Origin: Larus michahellis
Taxonomy: Eukaryota > Chordata > Aves > Charadriiformes > Laridae
Direction of reading: 5' to 3'
NCBI RefSeq assembly: GCF_964199755.1
Contig: NC_133901.1
Location: 6,611,016-6,675,015 of the forward strand
Length of the DNA stretch: 64,000 nt
Under the pieces are notes generated by a model. It was given only the letters and a program-made list of their open reading frames with translations, was not told where the DNA came from and ran no database searches. How positions within the stretch are numbered: the first letter of the stretch is position 1; each line of letters starts with the position of its first letter. A program made the position numbers and the translations under genes. Positions 13,012-25,615 of the stretch are shown here, in pieces.

Positions 13012-13341
13012 AATCACAGAATCATAGAACGTGTTGGGTTGGAAGGGACCTTTAAAGGCCATCTCGTCCAACCCCCCTGCAGTCAGCAGGGCCGTCTTTA
13101 ACTAGATCAGGTTGCTCAGAGCCTCATCAAGCCCAGCCTTGAATGTCTCCAGGGATGGGGCCTCCACCGCCTCTCTGGGCAACCTGGGCCAGTGTCTCAC
13201 CACCCTCAGTGTAAAGAACTTCTTCCTAATGTCTCATCTAAACCTGCCCTGCTCTGGTTTAAACCATTGCCCCTTGTCCTATCGCTACATGCCCTTGCAA
13301 ACAGCACCCCCCCAGCTTCCCTGTAGGCCCCCTTTAGGTAC
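13012..13341 (-). mobile_element. CR1 LINE, 5'-truncated 3' end (minus)
   Basis: The left edge is the element's 3' terminus: AATCACAGAATCATAGAA is the reverse complement of the CR1 terminal ATTCTATG-type repeat. Next comes TGGGTTGGAAGGGACCTTT and, moving right, the reverse complement of the usual CR1 3'-end order, including CTCCAGGGATGGGGCCTCC, CTCTGGGCAACCTGGGCC, AAGAACTTCTTCCTAATGTC, TTGCCCCTTGTCCTATCGC and a final CTGTAGGCCCCCTTTAGG. Only about 330 bp of a roughly 4.5-kb element remain, with no reverse transcriptase or endonuclease, which is the usual outcome of CR1 insertion. The 90-codon plus-strand frame over it is antisense to the element. It belongs to the same subfamily as the copy at 59648-59970. 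Confidence 0.93.
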
Positions 13342-13818
13342 CGCCCTCCATAGCCATGTAACAAAAGCATGGGTGAGCCAATGAATATGTGAACAGTTTA
13401 TGGTGCGCATATAGAAAGTCTTTATATAAATCATTAACGCGATGCAAGGTAAAAGATAGTTTCCATAGGAGATCTAATGTGACATTGGAGAACACAAAGA
13501 ATTTCTGGTTGCTCTATTTCAAAACTCAGTACGCAAAACCTGTTGGACTTTTAGTTCTCTTCCAAACAAAAGAGATTTTGTAATGTCAGGATATTTTATA
13601 GAACTGATGTAGGAAGCAGTACTTAAAATTTTATACAGAGACTAGCTGTTTCTTCCTGTTTATGAGTTTTAAATTTTCAGCTGCTTGTCAAACTACTGGG
13701 CTGTACAACTGCATCTACTTTACTTTTTTTTTTTTTTTTAACCACAAGGAATTTATTGCACCAGGCTCTTGGAGCTGAATTTTTGTGTAGTCCTGCAAAG
13801 ACTGAACATTAAACAGGT
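13342..13818. other. Unique sequence between two CR1 pieces
   Basis: AT-rich DNA with a T16 run at 13724-13739. A 64-codon frame at 13389-13583 plus has no recognisable domain. Nothing else was identified. Confidence 0.55.
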
Positions 13819-13892
13819 CATAGGATAATTCAGATTGGAAGGCACCCAAGGAGGACGTTTAGTCCAAACTCTTGCTTAGAACAATTAGTGTA
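13819..13892 (-). mobile_element. Old CR1 3'-end scrap (minus)
   Basis: CATAGGATAATTCAGATTGG, AAGGCACCCAAGGAGGACG, and TTTAGTCCAAACTCTTGCTT follow the CR1 3'-end pattern 'atagaataattcaggttgg', 'aagggacctcaggaggtca', 'tctagtccaacctcctgct' with many substitutions. It is clearly older than the copy 480 bp to its left and has the same orientation. Only about 75 bp can be recognised; the right end fades into unique sequence. Confidence 0.65.
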
Positions 13893-16444
13893 CGCTTTTT
13901 TTTTTCTCAGTGTAAATATTAGTAGGAAAATTCAGATATTTCTATTTTTTCCAAACTCAACACTCTACAAACAGTTCTGAAATAGCAACAGTGAGTGGTA
14001 AAAAAACCCTGAGCTTTCTTTTGTGTTATTTAATAGATGTAATACTGTTTGTGACAGCGAAACTTAAAATTATGAAAAGTTTGAATTTTATCATTAATTT
14101 AAATACAATGAAGTAAACACACAGTATGTAATCATCTGAGCTTGTTTTTTTCTGGGTAAACTGTAGTATAACTCCAATGTTCTTAGAACATCAACAAAAT
14201 CAGGAAATGATTGCAACTGGCATTTATAATAAGCACCAGTTATGGTTGATGTATGAGATAATTATAATGCTTTGCAGGAAAATCTAATAAATCCCAGAAC
14301 AGTTACTCTGTAAAATCTATTTTTATGGAAATTAGGGTGTGAATATTGCATCTATTACAGCAAGAGGGCTATACAGGCAATTCTGACAGCCTCAATCAAA
14401 AGCAGTGTCCACTCCTGAAAGGTAATTGTATCTGAAGTTTTGCACACACAAAATAACAGGTGTTCTGTTTTCTGAAGTGAACGGTTTAATATTAAAATAT
14501 GAAAATCTTCATCATTTGCACAGCTTGATGAATTTCTACAACAGACATGCACCTGTTTTGACACAGAGGTTAAAAGACTGAATACATTGTGGTTGATGTA
14601 GTTTAATATTTTGGGAATCAATAATTACCAAGAGTTCTAGTTTGGGTTAAACTTCTGATACATGTAGGATCCCAAGGCTAAATAAGGCTTTGGATGCATA
14701 CGGTTGTGTCAGATATGAGTCACAATGAGCAAGACCCTAATTTTACTTCTTGTTTTTAGAAGAGGTTAGTAAACTAGCATTGCTGCTGATTTATGCAGCC
14801 CAAGGATGCAAAGCTTGTTCTCAGTCTTCCATTTGCAATTCTTTAACTTTTATGGATATGAAAAGCAAAAGACAGAATATCCTCTAGAGAGCTGACAGAT
14901 GATTGTGAGAATAACCTGTCATTCCTAATCTTGGTTTTAAAGTGTTTCTTGAATGCTTCAGGTCCTTTTTGCCTGGGAATGCTCTTCAAGTTTTCATCTC
15001 TAAAAGATGATAGAAAGCTATTAATATGACTTTATGCTTGTCTGAGTTCCCCAAGGACAAGCTTTCAGTATTAGATATCTAAGATAGGCGTCTGTGATCC
15101 ATTTTGCATCAACTAGGACTGCATTTCAACATTTGCAGGAGATATAACCAGTAGGTAACTTGATGCTGATGCCTAATTTTAAGTACTGTCGCAAACATTT
15201 CTGGAAAACATCCCAGTTCTCAAAAAGTCACATAAACATGCGCTTAACCTTGGACATAAGATTCCTCTGAAAGCCATGCAACTAGTGAATCGCTCACGTA
15301 CTTCCTGGAGTCAGAGTTGATTTAGAAACTTAGAAGCAGATCGTGTGAATTAGATAAATCTCCATCTTGAGAACAGTCAATAATCTGCCATTTTAGCTAC
15401 TACAGTCATAATTTTTATCACCGACATGTTAGGACTTCTTAAAGTGAAGATGAGTAGAAAATAGCCTGCAAGAAAGAACACTGGCAGACAGAACAACTTC
15501 TTTGGCAATCTGCTTGCTGTTGTGTTAGTAGATGTGCCACTAGAAATAAGCTGCACCTACACTTGCAAGTAATATTTCTAGTTGATCCCAGTTGCTCAAC
15601 TTGCAACGTATTTTCTTCCTCTTTAAAAATTTTTCAATTCAGCCATCTCACCCCAAAAATTTCTTATTCACACAGTTAAGTCAGGGGTCCTAGACTCCCT
15701 CACACAATAGCAACATTTTTATCCTATCAAAGAAAGAAGTAGAATCATAAAACTTAATGTGAAACTTTAATAAATCTTTGCATAAGATCCTCAGGTTTTG
15801 ATTCAGAGAAGCTGACATGCTCTCTTCACTCAGGTCTTGAAGGCATTAATTCCCTTTGAGTCAATTCTCTAAGCCTTTTGTTAGAGTTCCACTTCTGTAC
15901 CTGCTTCTTTGAGGAAAGCCATTTCCCTACAGAATAAGAAATTTCCAAATGAGAAGCGATATGAATCTTTGAGGAGCCAAGTGACTACGACATGAAAACA
16001 AGATAATGGGATATATTTTATCTGGATTGAGAAGCATCTGCCAAGTACATCTCAGAGGAGCTGTCTGCTAAGAAGAGTTTAGAATAGATTGTTTACCCCA
16101 TTAAATATCAGCAGAAACTCTACTTTTGCATTGATTTCCTCCATCTATATTCTCAGCTGGGAAAGCACAAAAAGATTTGAGAGAGAAACAAGAAAATATA
16201 ATGGAGTGATGCAGCAACTGGAGGGAAAATTAGGCCTGCATTAGTAAGAGTATCAAATTCTTTGCTGTCCTGTTTTTATATTCTCCTGGTATTTTTCCTA
16301 CACAGTGTTTATAATTAAAGTGAAGGATTAGGGTCTAGATACAAAGCCTGTTGCTACTACCGGGAAATCTTTTCTCAACAAGGTTGAAATCCAGCCCATA
16401 AATATAGCTTTACCCAAGAAGGGAAATAAAGACCCAGGCAGTGC
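13893..16444. other. Unique non-coding sequence
   Basis: AT-rich and free of recognisable repeats. The largest frame (88 codons, 14355-14621 minus) shows no domain. No RNA gene or regulatory site could be assigned. Confidence 0.55.
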
Positions 16445-16530
16445 TTGGGTTTGGGGTGGGGTTTTTAATTTCTCTGTTTGTTTTGGTTTTGTTGTGGGTG
16501 GGGTTGGTTGTTGGTTTTTCGTTGTTGTTA
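16445..16530. repeat. GT-rich low-complexity tract with G-runs
   Basis: G-runs of three or more sit at 16447-16449, 16453-16456, 16458-16461, 16496-16498 and 16500-16503, with T/GT spacers and no plus-strand C except at two or three places. The first three and last two runs form two clusters, so a quadruplex would need a long central loop. The frame on the opposite strand here is Pro/Thr/Gln/Lys-rich purely because of this composition. Confidence 0.6.
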
Positions 16531-16596
16531 ATAACATAGATCCCCAGATTCCCAGATGCCAGTTGAACATCGATTAACTTGACAGATCAATAAAAT

Positions 16597-16640
16597 CAGG
16601 CACATGCTTAACTATCTTGATAAACTGAGGCCTTAGTTGA
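16597..16640. repeat. Possible ancient amniote repeat scrap
   Basis: TCAGGCACATGCTTAACTAT resembles the 'gcacatgcttaacttta' wording common in old dispersed repeats of birds, crocodilians and turtles. The match is short and I cannot name the family, so this is a weak call. Confidence 0.25.
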
Positions 16641-19600
16641 TAGTAGGAACTCCTAAGGGTATGTGAGAAGAAATTAAAGCTGGGGCATTCCAAAGAGCAA
16701 TATTCTGATATTAGCATAAGGTCTACATAGAAAATATTGATGAGAACCTGGTAAAAGAAACGGGGTTACTTTTAAATTTCTTAATTAAATTTTTAATTTA
16801 TTTCCATTCAAAGAGTTTAACTCTTTTTTTTCTTCAAGAGCCTTTTGAAAAGTTCATACAACCACTACAGAATTAAAACAGTATGCTTTAGCATACATTA
16901 TCTCAAAGATATTATTTTAGCATGAACAGCTTTTAAAACTTAATCACCTAACCGGCACGCATTCCTAATTGATCTCTCCCTCTAGGACAGCTACATTTTC
17001 TTGACCTTTTAATAACTGATGGCTTTGGAGAAAAGATTGTTCAGACAGCTTCTTAAAAGTCAAAAGAAGACCTGAGGTATATTTGCAAGATCTGAAAAAG
17101 ACATAGCTAAAGCAAGTTGTGGCCTTGGGAAGTTCTGATTTCCTTGTTCTTCCCACATGTTGCCGTAACTCCTCCAAGGACAGAAGTTGGAGACTGGGAT
17201 CGGCTGAATTGTTCTGCATTTGAGAAGGTCATTTGGGAAATGTCAGTGACCTACTGCTCCCTCTATATGTGAGTGTGGGTTATTTCATTTAAATATTTTA
17301 AAAGAGAAAACGAAGTCTGTGTCTATTTCAAGTTCAGGTATCTACAGCTGCTAAACACGTATGCAGGAACAAGTAGATGGTAAAGTCTTTTCCCTGCACT
17401 GTGTCTTGTACTAAACCCTGTCAAACTGTTAATTTTCAGATCTTTACTACAAGAGTTTGTAAATTAAGAGATGTTTTTCTTCAAGATCTTCTTTTAGTTA
17501 TCTTTAATTAGCTTCATTGTCACACTCTGCATGCGTATTCTGTATATTATCTAGGTTTAACTCTAAATTTACACTGTATGGATAATGCTTTTTAAAAAAA
17601 TTATTTAGTTTTTAGAAATTGCTTCAGCAAAGTTGCTGTTGCTTCTGCCAGGGGTGATGTGGCCCCATGAGGGGAGGTTAGGATTGGGTAACATCTGCAC
17701 TGCCTACTTTCTTCTTGCTTACGTACCCAAGGGCAGCTGTCTCTTCTAGCAGCCAGTCATGTATGTAACTGTGGCTCCACCTGGTTGAAGTCTCTTGCTT
17801 AAAGGGTTGTAGTATTGACAAGTTTGTGTCCTGCTGTGTGGCAGGCAGAATTTTTCCGCCGTTCTGAGAAATATGAAAGCCCATATTCTATACTTTATTG
17901 TTTGAGCTTTATACTGATATGACTCTACCGTCTTCAGCAGCAGTATCTTAATGCTAGAGCGGACTGACATGATGAAAATTCAGTCTGGGTTTTCAACTAG
18001 GAAAAGAGTTTCTGATGAGCTCCGTCATAGATATGCTGCTTCACTTTTAAAAGTTTGGTTTGTCCCTTCTGTATGTTGCATCTGCTTTCTATGTTGCAGA
18101 AAGAACAACTTGTTTATAATTGCACTTAGTTTTGCCTGGCATATGTTTGGGGAAGTTCACTTGCCAGAAAAACTGTATGAAATATTTTTCTTTGTACCAA
18201 ATGTAAACAAGTTTCAGAGGTGCATATTCTCTATGGTAGCAAATACCGTTTTATACAGTTGCAAGGCTGTGCATGTGATGTAGAAGATCAGGACTTTTGA
18301 AGTGAAGACCTATTTACATCTTCCTTGGATGTCTGTTGTCCCAAATCTTCTACTCTTGACTGAACTCTGACAACTGATAATAGCTGAGGCAATGAGCCTA
18401 TGCTCTTGACCGGGTAGGCAATACTTTATCCTGTACTAGAGATAATGTCTGGAAGCCTTGTGAGAAATTGTATGAACGAAGCAGTGAAGTGGCCCCAAAG
18501 ACCTTTTTTGATTTGTCTCCTATTGAAATACATAACAACCCCAAAAGATTTTCTTAGGAGTTTTAGCCAGCAATTATAATAGAAAGGTGTTCATTGGTTT
18601 CAGAGGGATTTTGATTAGACATAGGGAAGATTGCATATAAAATATAGAGAATGTTTAAAAAGAAGCCTGAACGTAATGTTTATGTTCAATTTTGAAAATC
18701 TATCCTGGAGGGTGAATGGAGAAATTATAGTCCAGAAGAGATGACAAATACAAAACAATAGTTTAAATGTTCAATGACCTCAAGAAGTCATTGCTTAAAG
18801 GACCATGTCGGTCAAGAGAAAAACTAACTTGAGTGGAATGTTAATTATGTGATTCCTCTTGTAAGACTCTGGTTTTCTTTGTTTCACTGTGATATTAGTA
18901 CAATTTTGCACAAGCTGGAGGTCAACGGTTATTCTGTTTCAAGTAGAAGACAGGATATTAGATTAATTTAACTGGAAGGAACTAAAGATATGGGAACTCT
19001 TTCAAGAGAATGAAAGTTTGATAATGAAAGATCTTGGGTTTACTATTGATTCATGAAAAAAAAATCAAAATAATTTTTGCAATAGCCTAGAGCCAATGGC
19101 AAATGTTAATAATGAGCGTGACCAATTTATTTCAAGAACAACTAATGGGAAGGGGGGAACATGTTCAAAATCTTCCATATTCACTGCAGGATTGGAAGGA
19201 ATAACAGTTACATGATTTGTTTCAGTTGGCTTGCCTGACAACTGGGTCACCAACTTGGAACTGAAATCTATTATTGTGACTAATCTGAGCCAGCAGCAGC
19301 GTTCAGAAGTTCAACAGTAACAACAAGCCCCAGTTTTACATTCAAGAAAATCTAAGTATCATGGGACAAAGGCAAAAGTTACCTGTGGACATATAGAAAG
19401 AATGACTGAAGCCATTCTGAACTGTCAAACAGGCGAGCAAAACGGCGCCTAAGAGACAGTAAACTCAGCTGCTTTGAAAATCACCAGAAAGTCACGCAAA
19501 ATGTAAGGCAAAGTGAAAGGTCAATAAGTAAGCATATAGCTACGGTTTGAAACGACTTGTGGATGACATTGAAAATAGCAACATAGGTTTACATTTCTTG

Positions 19601-22600
19601 CAAATGTCTTTATGGTGTATAGAAATGCATCAGTTAGTGTGCTTAGCTACTACCAATGATGTTATTTATCTGAAGTTGTAATTAATTCTGAGAACGTATT
19701 GAAAATGCTAACAAGCATTTGACTGTTGGCTTTCCGTTGTTTTCCTGTCTGTGCAAACACTGCGTTTGTGCAGCGAGCAAACCTCTGCTGCTGTGTGGCA
19801 ACTCGGTGCCGTCCAGTGTGTTCCTGAATACATCTGCTGAGCCATAAGCAGAATGTACAAGGTATGTTGAGATCCATTATTCTTCTTTTGTTTATACACA
19901 CACTGCACACAAGAACAAATTTAACTGCACTTAAAAGAAATATACTGAAATGAAATTGAACTGACTTCTTAAAATTATGTCCTGCCTAATCAGGATACCG
20001 CTATACACGCACTCACGCTTCTTCGATATATTTCCTATGGAGATTTCACATTGCTGTGATGTTAGCTATATACAATGAATTTATTCTGTGTTTGAAATAC
20101 ATTCGCAATGCTGTAGTCATTTATTTTGACAACACAGTCATCACAAAGCAACAGGGCATGTAAGTTCTTTGCTCCAAGGGCACTTGGGATTGAATGTTTG
20201 ACTTCCCCTCTGAAAACGCAGCTGAATTAAACACCCGAAAGGTGACAGTTTTATCAGCTTAAGTGAAGAAGCAGTTCTTGGAGTGCTGAGAACTTCACGA
20301 GAAGTTTTAGTGTTCTTGCTTTGATTTCACCAAAACAATGAGCCCTTCAGAAACTGCTGAATACACTAAGTCAATAAACATACTTCATTATTAAACTGTT
20401 TGGTGTATCCTTGCTCAAACACCTTAAATATGTAGATTTTGTATACTTGAAACCCAACAAGAAATGCTATCCCATTTTTGTATCTCCATAAGTCACTTTC
20501 ACTGAATTACAGGAGACTTCAAGGTGATTTAGAGAAAATATTGACTTGACTAACTACCTAAAAGTTGGTTGTCTAATTATCCAAAAGCTTTTCGTGTTCC
20601 TGGAGAAATTTAATAACTGCAAACCATCTGACTGTGACAAAAATAAGGTAAAATTGGGATAACATTAGCCCCAGTCTGGCCCCATAACTGGCTCATCAGG
20701 CCAGTTAAACAGGAGCACAACCTTCTGTAGTCCCTTGGTGTACATAATGCTGGGATGTGCATAAACCTGGGATGGGGTTGCATTAAAAGATGAGATTCAA
20801 ATTTAGACCCATGATGCAGAGTAAAATTCTAATCTCTTAGGGATAAACTAGATCTTTGGGGGATTTGTGCTATTGAGGGAAAAATGAGAGACCCCCATCC
20901 AGAAAACTCGCCTGCTCAGGTGCCAGGTGGTAAGTGGTTTGTCCATGAAACTCCCACAGAAATTCTTCTACTCTTACATGACTGCTTTCAGGCCCGTTCA
21001 CTCTGCAAAGGATCTGATAGTTGATTATCTTAAGAAAGAGGTAGATTCATCAGTTATTTTGCTTGAAAAAAAAACCTGTTAAATTGATTAGGAGCCTTCA
21101 AAAATGGAGTTTAGTAACTTCACAAGTTTTAAAAGCCAAATTTTTCCAAACCCATGTGTATAAAAGGCCTTAGGCATTAAAGAAATGGCAATGGTTACAC
21201 CAAAGCAGAGTTGTGTTTTCTCATACATCAAATAGCATCGCTAATTATTTCATTTGAGAAGTACTTCCTTTTGATGAGATTTTTCAGAACAAAAGTTTTC
21301 TTAAGTGTAATAATTTGTATACATAATACATCTTAGGAGGAATGGCAGATCACAAAGTGATGGAGGCAACTTAAGCTTCATCAACTCATTATGCAGGAAC
21401 AGAGAGTGGGAGATGCTGAGATATGAAACAGAATGGGAAATTACACCAGCAGAACAGTGGCTTATATTTCGCTCTTTACAATACATAATTACTTTCTAGT
21501 ACATCTGTGTATTGTGTGGTGTCCACTTTGATACTCTTCCCTCTCTAAAAACATGAAATCTCGTCTTCCTTCCATTGAAGTCCAGGGCAAAACTTCTGCT
21601 AGTTCAGTGGGGGCAGAACAGAGACCATGCTTCCCTCTTCCCCACGGAAAACGCACTGGGATTATTTGCCATATTGGCAGTTCAAAAGCATTGTTCAGAA
21701 GACAGACTATTCACATGGTGTCAAGTGAAAAGTTTTCGAGAGAGTTCAGTTGTGAATTATATAACCGAGGAAACTGTCTGTGGAAAGCTAATTGTGAATC
21801 GCTAAAGCATTTTAATTCTTTTTTTTGAGGATGGCCAAAAGTTCGCATCTCTGTATGAATTTATTTTTAGCTCTGCTTTTTTTTCCTGACCTGACTCACC
21901 AGTGGTCTGGTAAAGATTTGCAGCTTTTTTCATGTCACAAAGGAGGAAATGTTATGTCCTCTCGTATTTACACGTTGGTAATGAGGAAATGCTTATAAAT
22001 TTTTCAGCTTTGTTGCTAAGTTCTTGTGTGAAGTTTTGTGAAAATGCGGCTTTGGTTTGCATCTTTCAAAACCAGACTTCCTGCATTTGACTATTTAAAC
22101 TCAAATATCTGTGTGCATAATCTTTTTCCTCTTAAATTTCTATACAAACAATCAGAGTTGGGTTGTGAGGAGAAGAGTAATTTGATTAGGTCTTACTGAT
22201 TTAGGTACAAGTCGTGCCATACGTCAGCCCACTGAAAAAGGAAAAAGATGGAATTTCATCTAGAGTTAACAACTTTATTGGTATTGTATGTATTACGCTT
22301 ATCCACTTCATTATTTTTTATTCAGAAGTTTCACATTTATGTCTAATCTTTACATTGATCAAATTTCTAACATCATAGATCATAACATACACTTTAACAT
22401 GTAGATGTAAATTATCTCTCTTCCTTCAAACGCCCTGTCCATGATCTTTTATCATTAAAAATATATTTTAGGGTTGCAGAGTAAATAATTTGCAAAGATT
22501 AAAAAAAAAATAAATAATTGCTTTCGGTAATCTTGCCTTTAATCAAAAAATCCATTTTAGTAGAAGTACTGTTGATTAAATTCACTTAAAACAAAAAGCC

Positions 22601-22924
22601 AGATACTCAAAGTATCTTAATACTGTTCACACAGAAACTACTCAAATATTGCAAGTAATAATTGGATAAAGAAACTTTATATGTTCTGCACTTCTGAAAG
22701 GTCATTAAGAGATAAGTAATACACAGGTAAGAGGCAGAAACAGTTGACATATCACATCTTGACTCCTGAGGGGAATTGACGCACAGGGCTCTAGAAACGA
22801 CACGCTATTTAGTTTGCGTGACCACAGGACATAAATTCACAAAATAAGTAGGACAAATTCCCACCTCAGTGCTACCAAAGTAAAGCTGGAATATCCCAGC
22901 TGACTGCGGAGGAACAGCTCTGAA
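16641..22924. other. Unique non-coding sequence
   Basis: More than 6 kb without a recognisable gene, repeat or RNA. Frames of 110 codons (17951-18283 plus) and 91 codons (21553-21828 plus) have no domain, no conserved-looking motif and no supporting context. A short inverted repeat, CTGGCC with GGCCAG, lies near 20677-20705. Base composition is uniform and AT-rich. Confidence 0.5.
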
Positions 22925-23255
22925 GTGACAGTACAAGAACGAAGAAAAGATTTTTGGCAGTTTTTTGGCATACTGAAGTTCTGGGAGAGAAAACGCATCC
23001 GATGGGGTAAGGTGAAGAGGCTCCGGTCTTCACTTCCACCAGCTGGTCCAGCCACTGAGGGCTCAGGATCACCACCCCCAAAAGAGATTCCAGCAGGACC
23101 AGCACCTTGTAAAACCAGCACGAAAGCAGAAGATAAAACAATCTCTGGCCACAGGAGCCGGGAATCTGTCAAGAGCAGCCTACGGACCTCTTGCAGGGAT
23201 GGCCACCTAAAAGCTGAGCACCGTAACTTACAGCAGTGCCCGTGGCCTTGGCCAT
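22925..23255 (+). other. GC-raised patch with 114-codon frame and donor-like end
   Basis: GC and CpG are above the surrounding DNA (about nine CpG in 330 bp). A basic plus-strand frame runs from 22925 to 23269 without a known domain; two frames of 89 and 111 codons overlap it on the other strand, so openness alone is not evidence. A good splice donor word, CAT followed by GTAAGTATT, lies at 23253-23264, and an AATAAA occurs at about 23280. There is no convincing pyrimidine-tract acceptor upstream. It could be a first exon of a non-coding RNA, an old LTR or plain sequence; I favour no specific one. Confidence 0.2.
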
Positions 23256-23401
23256 GTAAGTATTGTTAGTGTACGGAGCGAATAAAAGTATGCAAATGGT
23301 AATTATATAGCCCATAGTACACATGGATCTTATTGTATTCCTGCACTCTGTCTCTGCTTACCAACAACTATGACTAACCGCTACAGCAATAGCAATAATT
23401 G

Positions 23402-23438
23402 GCAAAAAAACCCCAACACAAAACCACACCACAACCTC
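23402..23438. repeat. A/C-rich low-complexity tract
   Basis: Runs of A alternate with CCCC and CACC words and G is absent. It is the complement-strand version of the GT-rich tracts found elsewhere in the window. Confidence 0.5.
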
Positions 23439-23801
23439 TAAATAGAAAAATAACATATATTATTCTTTTGTTTAGACCTCTTAAACTCCAGTGGGAATGA
23501 CTGGGAGTAAATGAAGACAGAATGTCACCCACAGTTTCTGTAGGAGATTGCTTCCCACACTGGCGTGAGTGCTTGGACATTCAGAAGAAATTATATGCAC
23601 TGAAAATACAACTACTTGTGTCAAAAGAACCTATCAATTTTGTACAAAAAAATTAAAATTATTAAGAGCCAGGTTATACCCTGGATCAGTAAGTATAGTT
23701 CCTGTTGACATCGTATTCATCCCTAGCAGCAGGAACCTACAGTATTACATTCCATAGCTGTGTTTCACTAATCATTTTTATTAAAATGGTATTTGCAAAG
23801 A

Positions 23802-23825
23802 ACTGCATGTTTCACAACATGCAGT
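23802..23825. other. Perfect 10-bp hairpin
   Basis: ACTGCATGTT (23802-23811), loop TCAC, then AACATGCAGT (23816-23825) pair perfectly. At 24 nt it is too short for a microRNA precursor and the flanks do not extend the stem. Confidence 0.6.
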
Positions 23826-25359
23826 CTATCTAGGACTCTTACTAATTTGCTGTATTCTATTTGTCTTAAGATTTTATAAATCCGTTTGACATTTTCAGAC
23901 ATTTTACCTGGCGGTTTTCCTTAAGATCTTGTTTCCCCCCCGCCCCACGTTTTGGCATGTGGTGACATGGATGGCAAGGACTGGGAACAGTGATGCTGGT
24001 CATGATGAGGAAACTCAGCAGTATTGTTTTTTTCTTTCCTTGTTCCCCCTTTTCTATTACGCATGGTGCGATTTTTACCTACTGATCTTTGCCTCGGTCT
24101 TTGTTCACTTCGATAAAACCAAGACTTTCAGCTTCTGGAGTTTTGGGGGGATGACTCTGCAATTCATCCTAAATCCCTGCCGAGTTGTTTGGGGCTGGAA
24201 GACACATGCTGCGCATGGTGTTCCTTAGACTTTCAATATCCTCTTTTACGGCAGGTGGGGAGGAGGGGAAAAAAAAAAAGTGAATGTGACAGTGAAGAGT
24301 GGAGAGGCACAGAAGTGCAGTGCTCAAGAGGAGACTGGGAAGGACTGGACTTTCCTGGTTCGGGCAGCTGGTACCGTGCTTTGGGTTTCCATCTAAGAGA
24401 CAAAAGGTAGATTTGAATAAGGAAAGAAGATCCATCACACATTTGCAGAAGTGAAAGGCTGCCGTGTTGTAACAGACCACTGTAGAGGATAATTCATGCC
24501 ACTGTAAATTATCAGTGCTATGTGAAGTTATCGGTCACAAGTGACTCTGGGGCTCCTTGGCTTTCCTCAGTCTATAGGTAAAAGTTGTTTATATAGAATT
24601 GCTGTTAGGAGGCAGATGTGAGATCTGTTCTTCATATAGGTCTCGTCCATGATTAATATGTGGTTATTGTCTGAAGCCTACAGAAGATAACAACTTTTTT
24701 TGAAAATGATGGTGTTAATAATTATGCCACCTCTGGATTGCATCGGAGTATCGGAGCCTGCTGTCCTTTGTGAGCTTTGACACAGTATGAATAGCTGAAA
24801 ACACTTTAAACATTGGTAGGTGGATTCTTACGCAGAAATACAAAGAGAAAATATTTCTAACTCCCTTCTTCAAAACTGAACACCTTTCAGTTTTTCATTT
24901 ACTATCAAAGGCCTAAATACTTCTATGAACATTCATATTTTGCCAGATATATCTTATTTTAAGAAGGGTAGAAAGAAAAATAGCGCTTCCAGCAGGGTTT
25001 GGTTTAAGAGAAAAGGGATTTTTTTCATTTTTAATTCAGATCTGTTGCTTTATTCCTTTTATTCCCTTTCCCTGCTAAGCTTTATCTCATTAAAGAAATT
25101 AAAGACCTAACTTTCTTTTGATTATGATAGAGGAATAGAATATCTGAACAGTCAGATTATGGAAAAAAATAAGTTTGCTGATGTAAAGTTGTATGATTCA
25201 GATCAGGTATTAGGGTTTTTTTAATTGACTTCCTTTATGGCAACTATGTAGTGAGAAAATTGTATAAAGTTTATTTATAAATAGAGTAAACTAAATTTTA
25301 AAGTTTCATTTTGAATAAAAATCTACAAATCTAGAAATTTCAGGAATAGTCTTCTGAAT

Positions 25360-25615
25360 GCGACTCACGACAGGAGGAAAGAGAGGAATTAGAAATGCCG
25401 GTCTGCTCCCGGGGTGGGCTGATAACGTTTGTATAGATCCATTGCGGTGTAAGACTGTCCATGAAAGATTTCCTATGGTCAGAAAAGCGATAGAAGTAAT
25501 CACGGACGAGAAGGGAAGATATGGGACTCCAAGGCTGCCTTTGCCTCAGATGGACACTCTGCAACCTGGAGGCTCTCTCGGGTGCCCGGGGTAACCTAAT
25601 ATTCCCCAGCAACCA
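25360..25615. other. CpG-raised patch
   Basis: About 12 CpG in 255 bp, including CCCGGGG twice in slightly different context, against a CpG-poor background. Frames of 121 codons (minus) and 78 and 69 codons (plus) overlap here without recognisable domains; the absence of TA-rich stops in GC-richer DNA explains them. It is too short and too weak for a classical CpG-island promoter. Confidence 0.4.

Larger units (their letters stand above)
23256..25359. other. Unique non-coding sequence
   Basis: Holds an A/C-rich low-complexity tract (23402-23438), a small perfect hairpin (23802-23825) and a G-rich then A11 stretch near 24254-24282. Overlapping frames on both strands at 24169-24480 are a composition effect. 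No gene was recognised. Confidence 0.5.

Noticed and set aside
13112..13384. 90-codon plus-strand frame resembling the 71-codon minus frame at 59653-59868
   Set aside because: The similarity is real but arises because both are antisense to the same CR1 subfamily; it is repeat homology, not a gene family.
17951..18283. 110-codon frame with hydrophobic and Cys-rich parts suggesting a membrane protein
   Set aside because: No consistent transmembrane pattern or family match, and its composition follows the T-rich DNA.
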